A DNA stretch of 64,000 nt. Source: Ferrimonas gelatinilytica (GTDB taxonomy: Bacteria > Pseudomonadota > Gammaproteobacteria > Enterobacterales > Shewanellaceae). Shown here in pieces: positions 17,300-25,634 of the stretch (position 1 is the stretch's first letter; each line of letters starts with the position of its first letter). The translations under genes were made by a program, and so were the position numbers. The notes under the pieces are model-generated. The model was not told the origin of the DNA, searched no databases, and saw only the letters and a program-made list of their open reading frames with translations. The stretch lies in contig NZ_BAABLF010000001.1 of assembly GCF_039544205.1 (NCBI RefSeq), forward strand, positions 62,001-126,000, given 5' to 3'.

Positions 17300-17947
17300 A
17301 TGCTCCTCAGTCAAGCCATCGATACCCTGCATAGCTTTTCCCCTGACAACCTCTCCGCCCTCTCCGAGTTGCTTGACCCAAAGCTTGTTGAGGAATGTCT
17401 GAAGGACACCGGGACCGTAACATTTAGGAAGCGGCGATTACCCATGGAGCTGATGGTATGGAGCGTGGTGGGGATGGCACTGTTTCGAAATTCGCCCATG
17501 TCTCAGGTGGCGAATCAGCTGGATATTGTTCTGCCCGGCAAACGTCCCTTTGTTGTGCCCAGCGCCGTGGTGCAAGCCCGGCAAAGACTCGGCGTGGAGC
17601 CAGTCAAAGCGGTATTTGAGAAAACCCAATCATTGTGGCGCGATAAGACGCCATTGCCGCACTGGAATGGCTTGACCTTGCTCGGAGTGGATGGTGTGGT
17701 CTGGCGCACACCGGATACACCAGACAATAGCGAGGCGTTTGCTCGAACCGGCACGAAAAGCACCACCTCAGACTACCCGCAGCTGCGCATGGTGTGTCAG
17801 ATGGAGCTCACCAGCCACTTGGTGGTGTCCTCGGCCTTTGACTGCATCTCTAACAATGAAGTCACGCTGACTGCTGAGCTGATCGACAAGACGGCGGACC
17901 ACTCCCTGACGATCTTTGATAAAGGTTTCTATGCCCTGGGTCTGCTT
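17300..17947 (+). pseudogene. IS4 family transposase, N-terminal half
   Basis: The first 216 codons follow E. coli InsG (IS4 transposase) closely: SGTVTLRKRRLP-like, MELMVWSVVGMALFR, VVQARQRLG, LLGVDGVVWRTPDTP and the MVCQMELTSH and FDKGFYALGLL segments. The DDE catalytic domain is cut after the second Asp region, so no active enzyme can be made. The frame does not stop at the break: it runs on into a REP-associated transposase fragment, giving a 277-codon chimera. The protein start at 17300 matches the family start. Confidence 0.88.
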
Positions 17948-18133
17948 ATGGCCACCGCTCCTCAGTCCCAGGTCAATCTGCAAGATACGCCCTACTACCA
18001 CTGCGTTACCCGCTGCGTCCGCCGCAGCTTCCTCTGTGGTGAAGATCCGGTCATTGGCAAAAGCTATGAACACCGGCGGGCCTGGGTGGAAAGCCGCCTT
18101 CTCCTGCTCAGCGACGTCTTTGCTGTGATCTAA
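17948..18133 (+). pseudogene. REP-associated tyrosine transposase (RAYT) N-terminal fragment
   Basis: An in-frame ATG right at the IS4 break begins 61 codons with TPYYHCVTRCVRRSFLCGE and SYEHRRAWVESRLLLL, the typical start of RAYT (TnpA-REP, Y1-type) proteins. The frame stops with TAA after DVFAVI, before the HUH catalytic motif, so it is a remnant. Its presence fits the REP-like palindromes seen elsewhere in the window, although a link is not shown. Confidence 0.82.
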
Positions 18134-18149
18134 CAAGACACCCATAAAT

Positions 18150-18430
18150 TTAATACAGCTGCTCAATGGTGGTGGCTTGGTTGGCCGCTTCGCGTTGCTC
18201 ACGCTTCACCTGATTGGGGTCGATGTCATCGACCAGCTCTAAGGCATGACGTTTGGCCTTCTCTCTAGCTTTATCGATAGTGACTGACGGAAAATCGGCT
18301 AACGTGATCTCGATGTCCTTACCTTTGACCTTGCGGCGGTAGCGCAAACGTTTCTCACCGCCGGTCAGTACCTCCAACACTAAACCAGGCACTGACTCTC
18401 TGCTTACCTTGTCGGAAAAATCGTGAGGTT
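18150..18430 (-). pseudogene. Tyrosine recombinase (phage-type integrase) fragment, arm-binding domain
   Basis: The frame encodes ESVPGLVLEVLTGG, LRYRRKVKGKDIEITLADFP and SVTIDKAREKAKRHALEL, the DUF4102 arm-type DNA-binding region at the N terminus of many tRNA-integrating integrases. The first residues of the family and the entire catalytic domain are absent, and it ends TTIEQLY just next to the RAYT fragment. It is therefore a remnant of an integrated element. The frame is open from about 18430 but has no native start. Confidence 0.82.
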
Positions 18431-18671
18431 AAATTTCGCTATAAAACACATTTTTCCTCGCCATGCTTGCGTGTCAGCTATCATTAGCATCCGCCTTAAA
18501 AATCACAATATAGAATAAGCTGTAACCAAGATAATTTAAAATTAAAAACAACATTGTAAGCATGATTTTTCACTTTAATTCTAAAAGTCCATTATGGAAA
18601 ATTACTTCACCAAGAAATCATATTTATCCCATTGCAAGTGAAACCAATCATATTTCATTTGAGGTTTTAAT

Positions 18672-19259
18672 ATGTCAAAAGGAAAAAAAGTGGGCAAGTT
18701 AACCGGGCCTGGATATCGAGTAATAGAACCTGATGAAAATCATAAACACCCAAATCCTGAGGAGGAAAAAAATGAAGTTATTCAATGCCCATTTTGTGCT
18801 GAGGATATAAAATCCAAGGCCATATTATGCAAACATTGCAAATCAATACTGGATTGGACCAATGAAATTGACATCAAAAAAACTTCCGTTAAAAAACATA
18901 ATGAATCAATTCCAAGTGGAAAAGTAGCATGTATTCAGTGCGGAATACCAATAAGAATGTCAACAGCAAGTACGGGAAATGGTAAATGTCTGGATTGTAG
19001 GCCATGTCAAAAAAACCAAGCGAAAACAAGAATTTTAATACAAAAAAAATCAAGCGAAAACAAGAATTTTAATAATGGTAAAGTTTGTTGCCCTAAGTGT
19101 AGTTGTACACAATTTTTTGCAAGTAAAAATGGTTACGCCTGGGGTAAAGGTCTAGCCGGTGGACTGCTTACCGGTGGACTTGGCCTATTAGCAGGTTTTT
19201 GGGGGAGTAATAAAATAATGGTTACTTGTATAAATTGTGGTTATAAATGGCGACGGTAA
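18672..19259 (+). CDS. Zinc-ribbon protein with a C-terminal glycine-rich hydrophobic segment
   Basis: A 195-aa protein rich in Lys and Asn, encoded in AT-rich DNA unlike its neighbours, which suggests horizontal transfer. Three zinc-ribbon pairs are visible: CPFC/CKHC, CIQC/CLDC and CPKC/CINC. Between the last two pairs' halves lies a glycine-rich hydrophobic stretch (GKGLAGGLLTGGLGLLAGF) that could insert in a membrane. The ATG follows TTTGAGG. No function is assigned; zinc-ribbon membrane proteins of this type occur in accessory regions. About 280 bp of AT-rich noncoding DNA precede it. Confidence 0.75.
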   Translation: MSKGKKVGKLTGPGYRVIEPDENHKHPNPEEEKNEVIQCPFCAEDIKSKAILCKHCKSILDWTNEIDIKKTSVKKHNESIPSGKVACIQCGIPIRMSTASTGNGKCLDCRPCQKNQAKTRILIQKKSSENKNFNNGKVCCPKCSCTQFFASKNGYAWGKGLAGGLLTGGLGLLAGFWGSNKIMVTCINCGYKWRR

Positions 19260-19300
19260 AAAGATAACTGAGATCCATATTTAAACCAACCGAACTCAGT

Positions 19301-19618
19301 TTCAGTTCGACCGTACCTCGAAAGCAACTTGAGCGCGATGCTTGCCTCTGCCAGCAAAGGGATAGGCTCCAAACCGCTCCAAACTGCAGACAGAAAAAAA
19401 GCGGCCTGTTTCATGAACAAGCCGCCTTGCCATACAGGGTCTCTGCTGAGGACTACAACGCTTCCAGGTTGTCCATCAGGGTGTAGAAGAAGCCGATAGA
19501 GCGTCCGTACTCCTCCACCAGGATACGCTCATTGACGCCGTGGAACCCTTCAAACTCCGTGGTCGATTCGAGCTGAATGCCGGTAATGGTATAGACGTCC
19601 TGGGCGAAGGGGCGGGAT
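19301..19618. repeat. Direct repeat copy 2 of the M20 peptidase 3' region
   Basis: Partner of 13110-13424 in the same orientation; this copy belongs to the intact gene. Confidence 0.9.
19394..19427 (-). terminator. Terminator after the M20 peptidase gene
   Basis: An imperfect hairpin (GCGGCCTGTTT/GAACAAGCCGC) with an A-run on its plus-strand left side lies about 25 bp past the stop codon. The same structure is kept in the repeat at 13202. Confidence 0.65.
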
Positions 19619-20982
19619 TGGAAGTGTTTGGAGTCCGTTCCCCCGATCACGAAGAAGGGAGAAACAATCAGGTCATTCCCCCAAGTCTGGCGAATGGTTT
19701 TCTCCAGCAGCTGGTAGCCTTTGCCATGGGGGTCCGCAACATTGGTGGCCGGGGTTGAGGCGGAGATATCCCGCACGGTGATGCGCTCATCGTTAATGAC
19801 GTTTTTCACGTGCGCGATGATCACTTCTGGCGTATCCCCGGGCATGGGCCGGAAGTTCACCACGGCGGTTGCCGCCGGAGGCAGCACGTTGTCTTTCACC
19901 CCAGCGTTAAACATGGTTACCGCCGTGGTGGTACGGAGCATCGCCCGGGTCACGGGGTTGGTCGCCATGGCCTCGATAAAGGCCTGTTCCAGCTCCGTCA
20001 TTGTGTCATTGTTGCCATAGGCTACCGCCTGGTACATCGGCTGCTGGGCTTCGGGCAGCTCCGGTCCCATAAAGCGGACTTGGTAGCGCACAGCATCGTG
20101 GATCTTAAAGGGAAACTGCGCCTCCTCCACCTTAGTCACCGCCTTAGCCAGGGCGACAATGTTGGACTCTTCGGGCGGCATGGAGGAGTGGCCACCGACC
20201 GCGTGGATCGCCAGTTCCAGGCTGACATAGCCTTTTTGTGCAATCCCGATCAGGGCGGTATTGTCCCGAATACCGGGGAAGATCCCCGGAGTCAGGGGGG
20301 CCGACTCATCCAAGACAAAGGCGATCTTGTCGTAGCCACGCTGCTCGATAATATCCGCCGCCACTTTGGCCCCTTCCGGGCCACCCACCTCTTCATCGTG
20401 ACCGAAAACAAACATGATGGTACGGCTCGGCTGGAACCCCTCTTTGAGCTTCATCTCGGCCGCTTCCAGGATGGCGTGGATCTGATTCTTATCATCCAGC
20501 ACACCACGGCCCCAGATGTAGCCATCTTTGATGGCGCCAGAAAAGGGCTCCACCAGCCATTGGTCGCGGGAGTCTTCGGCGATAGGTACCACGTCCTGAT
20601 GCGCCATGAAGATCGCGGGGGGCAGCGACGGGTCTTTACCCTCCCAGGTGTACAGCAAACTGAATGGGCGGGGGTCGCCGACAACTTCTCTTTTCAGGGT
20701 TTTGTGGACTAACGGGTAGGAGTCCACGATGAACTGGTGGTAATCCTTGAACGCCTGCTCATCAAAGTCGCTGCGGTCCTGGTTGGAAATCGTAGGAAAC
20801 TGCACGGCTTTGGAGAGCCGTTGTACCGCCCCTTCCAGGTCGACCTGCACTTCGACCGGTTCCACGCCTGTCATCTGCATGGATGAAAATTCTTGCGCCT
20901 CATCGGCTGCCCAAGCTGAAAGGCTTGCGCCGATCGCAAAAGCGGGAACAAGCATTCGAGCGAACTTGCCATATCTGGCCAT
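19453..20982 (-). CDS. Exported M20 family metallopeptidase (PM20D1-like)
   Basis: A 509-aa predicted zinc peptidase or aminoacylase. The start at 20982 gives a signal peptide (ARMLVPAFAIGASLSAWAA) and has GGGAG upstream; the longer frame to 21036 does not. Metal and catalytic residues are visible in MAHQDVVP, GRGVLDDKNQ, GHDEEVGGPEG and the C-terminal VIGGTDSKHF. The length and FRPMPGD segment fit the carboxypeptidase S/PM20D1 branch, which cleaves or makes N-acyl amino acids, but the substrate cannot be told. A second copy of its last 55 codons lies 6.2 kb away in the same orientation. Confidence 0.92.
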   Translation of the reverse strand: MARYGKFARMLVPAFAIGASLSAWAADEAQEFSSMQMTGVEPVEVQVDLEGAVQRLSKAVQFPTISNQDRSDFDEQAFKDYHQFIVDSYPLVHKTLKREVVGDPRPFSLLYTWEGKDPSLPPAIFMAHQDVVPIAEDSRDQWLVEPFSGAIKDGYIWGRGVLDDKNQIHAILEAAEMKLKEGFQPSRTIMFVFGHDEEVGGPEGAKVAADIIEQRGYDKIAFVLDESAPLTPGIFPGIRDNTALIGIAQKGYVSLELAIHAVGGHSSMPPEESNIVALAKAVTKVEEAQFPFKIHDAVRYQVRFMGPELPEAQQPMYQAVAYGNNDTMTELEQAFIEAMATNPVTRAMLRTTTAVTMFNAGVKDNVLPPAATAVVNFRPMPGDTPEVIIAHVKNVINDERITVRDISASTPATNVADPHGKGYQLLEKTIRQTWGNDLIVSPFFVIGGTDSKHFQSRPFAQDVYTITGIQLESTTEFEGFHGVNERILVEEYGRSIGFFYTLMDNLEAL

Positions 20983-21285
20983 GGAGACTCCCTTATCCAC
21001 TAAGTACTTTTGATATTTCGAAGAAACAACGAACATCTAGACTAGCGGCACGCATCCACTGGTGACAATTAATTTATGGTTTTTCGTCATAGGGTTACTT
21101 CACCCCTATGCAAGCGACGTCGACGCCTTCGGTCAACATTCTTACCCGAACATATGGCAAATCCCAAACCCCAGATCTACCGGATATGCCACTACGGATG
21201 ACCTGCAACAGACTCCAAAATCGAAAAACAGTCAGGTACAAAAAAGCACCGCCGTAGCGGTGCTTTTTCGATGAGGATCATTGGC
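20983..21285. other. Intergenic region upstream of the M20 gene
   Basis: Apart from the terminator at 21241 and the presumed M20 promoter, I see no feature here. Confidence 0.5.
21241..21268. terminator. Bidirectional terminator
   Basis: Stem AAAAAGCACCGC/GCGGTGCTTTTT with a 4-nt loop; it is A-rich before and T-rich after, so it can work on both strands. It ends the gcvA to rlmM operon on the minus strand. Confidence 0.85.
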
Positions 21286-21486
21286 TCAGTAGCGAAGGAG
21301 GGGCAACTCGATACAGTTACAGCGGCGCCGGAACTGATAGGCCAGCAGGCCAAGATAGGAGAGGCCAAAGCCCGCCAGGATCCAGCCAACCTGTTCGGTA
21401 CCACAGCGACGGGGATACAGCAGTACCACCAGACCCGGTAACATCCAGATCAGCAGTACCATCGCAGACAACCACATCTCGCCCAT
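21286..21486 (-). CDS. Small two-helix membrane protein
   Basis: About 66 aa with two hydrophobic segments (SAMVLLIWMLPGLVVLLYP and VGWILAGFGLSYLGLLAYQF) separated by a short basic loop. The ATG at 21486 follows GATGAGGTGAGG; a GTG two codons earlier is an alternative. It lies 17-24 bp behind rlmM and just before a terminator, so it is the last gene of that operon. Not recognised. Confidence 0.6.
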   Translation of the reverse strand: MGEMWLSAMVLLIWMLPGLVVLLYPRRCGTEQVGWILAGFGLSYLGLLAYQFRRRCNCIELPLLRY

Positions 21487-21509
21487 CCTCACCTCATCGA
21501 TCGCTTCGT

Positions 21510-22577
21510 TCAGTCCGTCCGGCGAAGGTACACAGTGATCTCTTCCCGATCATGGTACAGGTGCTTCGCCTTGAGCTCGTACCCTACCCCAGAGTTGTCG
21601 AGGATTTCTGTTAACTGGTTCAAACATTCGCAAACGCTGGCGTAACGTTGTTTCATCGGCAGCTTCAGGTTAAAAATCGCCTGTTCGCACCAGCGGTTGA
21701 CCACCCAGCGGGCCATCAGTTGGGCCACCCGGTGGGGTTTCTCCACCATGTCACAGACCAGCCACTGGTTGCCGGGCTTCTCGGGCTGGAACTTGAACCC
21801 ATCGGCAGGGTAATGGGTCACTTGACCGGTCTCCATCAGGCTATCGGCCATCTGGCCGTTGTCCACGGCACTGACAAACATGCCGCGACGCACCAGCTGA
21901 TAGGTCCAGCCTCCGGGGCAGGCGCCAAGATCCACCGCCCGCATACCGGAACGCACCCGCTCCTCCTGCTGCTCCGGGGTCAGGAAAACCGAAAAGGCTT
22001 CATCCAGCTTAAGGGTGGAGCGACTCGGCGCATCGGAGGGAAACTTCAACCGCTCAATGCCCATGTAGAAGGGCGAACCATTGTCGGAGCGGCTGTATCC
22101 CAGGTAGCCGTGACTGGAGTCGGACAGGAACAGGTGCAAACGGGGCATCTTCTCCTTCTCCGTCTTGGTGAGCTTGCCCGCGTTGCGCAAGGCCTGGCGC
22201 AGTGGCACGGTGAACTTGCGGCAGAAAGACAACATAGAGCGGTAGTCATCCCCGTCGCCGCTCTCCACCCAGAGTTTCCCCGCCTTGGGCAGGTCATCAC
22301 AGGCAGCCATCACCGCACTGACCCGGTCCGCCGGATCCATATCACTCAGCTGTGCAGTGATCACAAACCAGCTGCGGGTAAAGATCATCTGGTCGAAATC
22401 CAGCCGCTCCATCAGGGCGACACCATCCTCGGCACCGTAGCCCTCGAACAGGACAAAACCACTGTCCGCCTCCAGGCGGGGGTAGCCGTAGACGCCAATC
22501 TCTGCTGCCAACTCCTGGAACTCGGCGGCGCAGTCCTTCTCAAAGCCGGGACGGCAATGCAGCAAGACTCTATTCAT
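21510..22577 (-). CDS. rlmM: 23S rRNA (cytidine-2498-2'-O)-methyltransferase
   Basis: A 355-aa SAM-dependent ribose methyltransferase matching RlmM (YgdE) along its length. The N-terminal part is a THUMP-like RNA-binding region. The Rossmann methyltransferase domain begins with AVDLGACPGGWTYQL, and the later segments SAVDNGQMADSLM, DMVEKPHRV and the LKLPMKQRY stretch with its conserved Lys belong to the K-D-K-E type active site. It modifies C2498 in the peptidyl-transferase region. Its start overlaps the end of ygdD by 8 bp (ATGAATAG), and the order gcvA, ygdD, rlmM is the same as in E. coli. Confidence 0.96.
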   Translation of the reverse strand: MNRVLLHCRPGFEKDCAAEFQELAAEIGVYGYPRLEADSGFVLFEGYGAEDGVALMERLDFDQMIFTRSWFVITAQLSDMDPADRVSAVMAACDDLPKAGKLWVESGDGDDYRSMLSFCRKFTVPLRQALRNAGKLTKTEKEKMPRLHLFLSDSSHGYLGYSRSDNGSPFYMGIERLKFPSDAPSRSTLKLDEAFSVFLTPEQQEERVRSGMRAVDLGACPGGWTYQLVRRGMFVSAVDNGQMADSLMETGQVTHYPADGFKFQPEKPGNQWLVCDMVEKPHRVAQLMARWVVNRWCEQAIFNLKLPMKQRYASVCECLNQLTEILDNSGVGYELKAKHLYHDREEITVYLRRTD

Positions 22578-22953
22578 CGATCTTCTCCCACTTCACGGCG
22601 GCCACTGCCAGCAGCAACCACCCAATCATCAACATCAGCCCCCCCATCGGGGTGATGGGGCCAAAGAATTTATCGCCCAGCAGCACCAGGGCGTAGATAC
22701 TGCCGGAAAAGCCGAGCATGCCGAGCACCAGGCAACCCCCGGCAGCCACCAGGAAAGGGCAGTGTCGCAACCTCAGGGCCAGCGCCAGCAGTAACAGCAA
22801 CAGGCTGTGAAAGAACTGGTACTGCACCGCCGTCTCGAAGCTGGCCAACAGCGCCGGCGACACTTTGCCCGGCAAACCGTGGGCCCCGTAGGCGCCCAAT
22901 GCGGTAGCCAGTAACCCGGACAGGGCGGCGATGATGCCAAATAGCCTTGCCAT
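22570..22953 (-). CDS. ygdD: DUF423 family membrane protein
   Basis: A 127-aa inner-membrane protein with four hydrophobic segments. The N-terminal GALGAYGAHGL-like motif (here ALGAYGAHGLPGK), FHSLLLLLL and GSIYAL/ITPMGG segments identify DUF423/YgdD. The start at 22953 has AGGAAA upstream; the extended frame to 22980 does not look real. The function is unknown. It sits between a hydrolase gene (10 bp upstream) and rlmM (overlapping), so all are co-transcribed. Confidence 0.93.
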   Translation of the reverse strand: MARLFGIIAALSGLLATALGAYGAHGLPGKVSPALLASFETAVQYQFFHSLLLLLLALALRLRHCPFLVAAGGCLVLGMLGFSGSIYALVLLGDKFFGPITPMGGLMLMIGWLLLAVAAVKWEKIDE

Positions 22954-22963
22954 ACGCTTTCCT

Positions 22964-23677
22964 CTACTCACTCTTCTCAATCAGGGATTCTATGAACGCA
23001 CCAGCCTGCTGGCTGGCCTCGGATAACAGTTGCTGCTCCGTCAGGCCGCTGCGTTTGCGCGGCACGAAACTGTGGTCGCCATCGGTTAACCAGTGCAGCC
23101 GCGATCCCGCCGGCATCGACGCCGACAGGCGTGCCTCATCAATCTCTTCACGATGCCCGAAGTTGTCCCGCTCCCCCTGTAGAATCAGCAGCGGGGCGGT
23201 GCACGCCTGCAACGGCTGCCAGCGCCACTGCTCGGGGTCACGTTTGCCCACCGGGTGGAAGGGGTAGCCCAGGGCGATCACCCCGGCGGGCATCACCCCG
23301 CAGGCCGCCGTCACTTCGGCACCGGCGCAGAGTGCGGCCACCCGACTGCCCATGGATTTTCCCATCAGGACCAGCGTCGCCTCGGGATGGGCGTTTTGAG
23401 CCGCGACCAGCCAGCGCTGGAAGCAGTCGACCAGATTGGGCAGGCGATCCGGCGGGCGACGCCGCTGCTGCGCCCGCGCAGTGGCCATGTAGTCAAACTC
23501 GAAGCGCAGCACCGCAGTATCGGCATCGGCCAGCTGCTCCGCCATGGCTGCCATGAAGGGATGATCCATGCCGGCACCGGCACCGTGGGCAAAGAGCACC
23601 AGGAGCTTGGGCTTTTGCGCGCCACTCCAGCGGTATTCGCCGGGCCAGAGATCAGTCGATGTGGGGGATGAGATCAC
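22964..23677 (-). CDS. Alpha/beta hydrolase (TEX30/KANL3-like)
   Basis: A 237-aa cytoplasmic hydrolase of the dienelactone-like family. The oxyanion segment FAHGAGAGMDHPFM, nucleophile elbow GKSMGSR (Ser), the acid in LQGERDNFG and the His in TDGDHSF make a complete catalytic triad. The substrate is unknown. Its start overlaps the end of gcvA by 26 bp and its end is 10 bp before ygdD. In E. coli gcvA and ygdD are adjacent, so this is an inserted gene in an otherwise conserved block. Confidence 0.88.
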   Translation of the reverse strand: MISSPTSTDLWPGEYRWSGAQKPKLLVLFAHGAGAGMDHPFMAAMAEQLADADTAVLRFEFDYMATARAQQRRRPPDRLPNLVDCFQRWLVAAQNAHPEATLVLMGKSMGSRVAALCAGAEVTAACGVMPAGVIALGYPFHPVGKRDPEQWRWQPLQACTAPLLILQGERDNFGHREEIDEARLSASMPAGSRLHWLTDGDHSFVPRKRSGLTEQQLLSEASQQAGAFIESLIEKSE

Positions 23678-24569
23678 TGTGGGCCTCCTCCTCGAAGGTT
23701 TTCAGCAGCCACTCCCGGAAGGAGCGGATCTTACCCAGCTCTTCCTGGCTTTCGTGGCACACCAGGTAGTAAGCGTTCTTGTGCTTGAGCACGGTATCGA
23801 AGGGGCAGATAAGTCGTCCCGCCTCCACCTCCGGCCGCGCCAGCACGGAGGAACCCAGGGCGATCCCCTGGCCATGGATCGCCGCCTGCAGCACCAGCGA
23901 AGAGTGGCTGAAGATGGGGCCTGCGTTGACGTTCAGCATCCCCTTGCCATGCTGCTTGGCCCAGGCCTTCCAGTTATGCCGGGTCATGTCGTGCAACAGG
24001 GTGTGGTTGGCCAGGTCATCGACGCTGCGCAGTGGCTTAGGACCGGTCAGCAGCCGGGGCGCGCACACTGGCACCAGGCATTCGCTGCGCAGCTTGTCCG
24101 CCCTCAGCCCCGGCCATTTGCCGCGGCCGTAGTAGATCGCCACATCCACATCCTCGGTGAGGGAGTTATCGTCCTGGTCCACCGCCTTGATCCGCACGTC
24201 CACCTCCGGATGCAGCTCCGAGAAGCGGGCCAGTTTCGGCACCAGGGACTGGATGGCGAAACTGGGGGTCATGCTCACGGTCAGCGAGCCGGTGGCAGTT
24301 CGGGCCAGCAGGCGCTCGGTAGCGTCCGCCAGCTGGGTGAACACATCCTTGATATCGAGGAAGTAACTCTGCCCCTCCTCCGTCAGCAGCAAGGAGCGGT
24401 TGCGTCGGCGAAACAGCTTCAATCCCAGGTGCTCCTCCAGCCCCTTGATCTGGTGACTGACGGCGGCCTGGGTCACAAACAGCTCTTCGGCGGCCCGGGT
24501 GAAACTCAGATTCCGGGCCGCGGCTTCAAACGCCTTCAGGGCGTTCAGGGGCGGCAAACGACGGGACAT
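23652..24569 (-). CDS. gcvA: LysR-family regulator of glycine cleavage
   Basis: A 305-aa LysR-type regulator, the same length as E. coli GcvA. The N-terminal winged helix-turn-helix (RRLPPLNALKAFEAAARNLSF through VTQAAVSHQIKGLEEHLG) and the effector domain (about 95-300) follow GcvA closely. In E. coli GcvA controls the gcvTHP operon with GcvR and the small RNA gcvB. The neighbouring ygdD and rlmM genes support the assignment. No gcvB was recognised divergently upstream: the 180 bp towards kdsA hold only the kdsA terminator and promoter space. Confidence 0.92.
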   Translation of the reverse strand: MSRRLPPLNALKAFEAAARNLSFTRAAEELFVTQAAVSHQIKGLEEHLGLKLFRRRNRSLLLTEEGQSYFLDIKDVFTQLADATERLLARTATGSLTVSMTPSFAIQSLVPKLARFSELHPEVDVRIKAVDQDDNSLTEDVDVAIYYGRGKWPGLRADKLRSECLVPVCAPRLLTGPKPLRSVDDLANHTLLHDMTRHNWKAWAKQHGKGMLNVNAGPIFSHSSLVLQAAIHGQGIALGSSVLARPEVEAGRLICPFDTVLKHKNAYYLVCHESQEELGKIRSFREWLLKTFEEEAHSDLIPHID

Positions 24570-24696
24570 GGGCGGCGATCCATCCGATTAGTTTTTCTCA
24601 TGCTGAAGTCTACATGAACTCACCGACGAGAAACATGAAGCGGCAGGCAAATGTCGGACGACAACACCAGGCAGGCAGCAGGAGTGGCGGATGGAT

Positions 24697-24723
24697 AGAA
24701 AAAAGCCGCGTCAGGGACGCGGC
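24697..24723 (-). terminator. Terminator of kdsA
   Basis: Stem GCCGCGTC/GACGCGGC with loop AGG, with an A-run on the plus-strand left side. It is 26 bp past the kdsA stop. Confidence 0.85.
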
Positions 24724-24748
24724 GATTCCATGTTTCCAGCTGACTGCC

Positions 24749-25600
24749 CTACTGGATACCCAGGTCGGGCTGGGATTTGATCAGGTCATCCAGGGCCTTC
24801 ACCTGGGCCAGGAAGGGCTCCAACTTATCCAACGGGAAGGCGGAGGGGCCGTCACACTTGGCATTATCCGGGTCAGGGTGCGCCTCCAGGAAGAGCCCGG
24901 CCAGTCCGGTCGCCATCCCCGCCTTGGCCAGCTCCACCGTCTGGTGACGGCGGCCACCGGACGCGGCGCCGAGAGGATCACGGCACTGCAGCGAGTGGGT
25001 CACATCGAAGATCACCGGCAGTCCGCCGGTGCACTCCTTCATGGTACGGAAACCCAGCATGTCCACCACCAGGTTGTCGTAACCGAAGTTGGCCCCCCGC
25101 TCGCACAGGATCACCTTCTCATTACCCCCCTCCCGGAACTTCTCGACGATATTTTTCATCTGTCCGGGGCTCAAGAACTGCGGTTTCTTGACGTTGATGA
25201 TGGCGTCGGTCTGCGCCATCGCCATCACCAGGTCGGTCTGTCGGGCCAGGAACGCGGGCAGCTGAATTACGTCACACACCTCCGCCACTGGCGCCGCCTG
25301 CTCGGGGGTATGCACATCGGTGATCAGGGGGACCTGGAAGGTGGATTTGATCTCCTCGAAGATCTTCAACCCGGCCTCCATGCCCGGCCCCCGGTAGGAG
25401 TGGATGGAGCTGCGGTTGGCCTTGTCGAAAGAGGCCTTGAAGACGTAGGGGATCCCCAGTTTCTGGGTCACCTCCACGTAGTGCTCGGCGATGCGCATCG
25501 CCAGATCCCGCGACTCCAGAACGTTCATGCCGCCGAACAGGACAAAGGGTTTGTCGTTGGCAACGTCGCACTGCCCCACCTTCAAGGTGACTGCGTTCAT
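24749..25600 (-). CDS. kdsA: 3-deoxy-D-manno-octulosonate 8-phosphate synthase
   Basis: A 283-aa cytoplasmic enzyme that condenses PEP and arabinose 5-phosphate to Kdo8P for lipopolysaccharide. It matches KdsA over the full length: FVLFGGMNVLESRD, KASFDKANRSS, VPLITDVHTPEQA, LPAFLARQTDLV and the C-terminal GLFLEAHPDPDNAKCDGPSAFPL. The barrel and active-site Lys/His residues are intact. In E. coli kdsA follows sirB1/sirB2 behind hemA-prfA-prmC; here the same block is kept except that a DUF819 gene takes the sirB1 place. Confidence 0.97.
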   Translation of the reverse strand: MNAVTLKVGQCDVANDKPFVLFGGMNVLESRDLAMRIAEHYVEVTQKLGIPYVFKASFDKANRSSIHSYRGPGMEAGLKIFEEIKSTFQVPLITDVHTPEQAAPVAEVCDVIQLPAFLARQTDLVMAMAQTDAIINVKKPQFLSPGQMKNIVEKFREGGNEKVILCERGANFGYDNLVVDMLGFRTMKECTGGLPVIFDVTHSLQCRDPLGAASGGRRHQTVELAKAGMATGLAGLFLEAHPDPDNAKCDGPSAFPLDKLEPFLAQVKALDDLIKSQPDLGIQ

Positions 25601-25634
25601 GCTAAATCCTCATGTTTATCAAAAGGTGCCGGCA

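Larger units (their letters stand above)
17217..17947 (+). mobile_element. IS4-type insertion sequence, left part only
   Basis: The sequence from 17217 (TAATGCCGATCACTTAAGG) closely matches the terminal repeat of E. coli IS4 as I remember it. A terminator-like hairpin and the transposase N-terminal half follow. The element breaks off at about 17947 and no right terminal repeat is seen before the integrase fragment. Confidence 0.8.
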
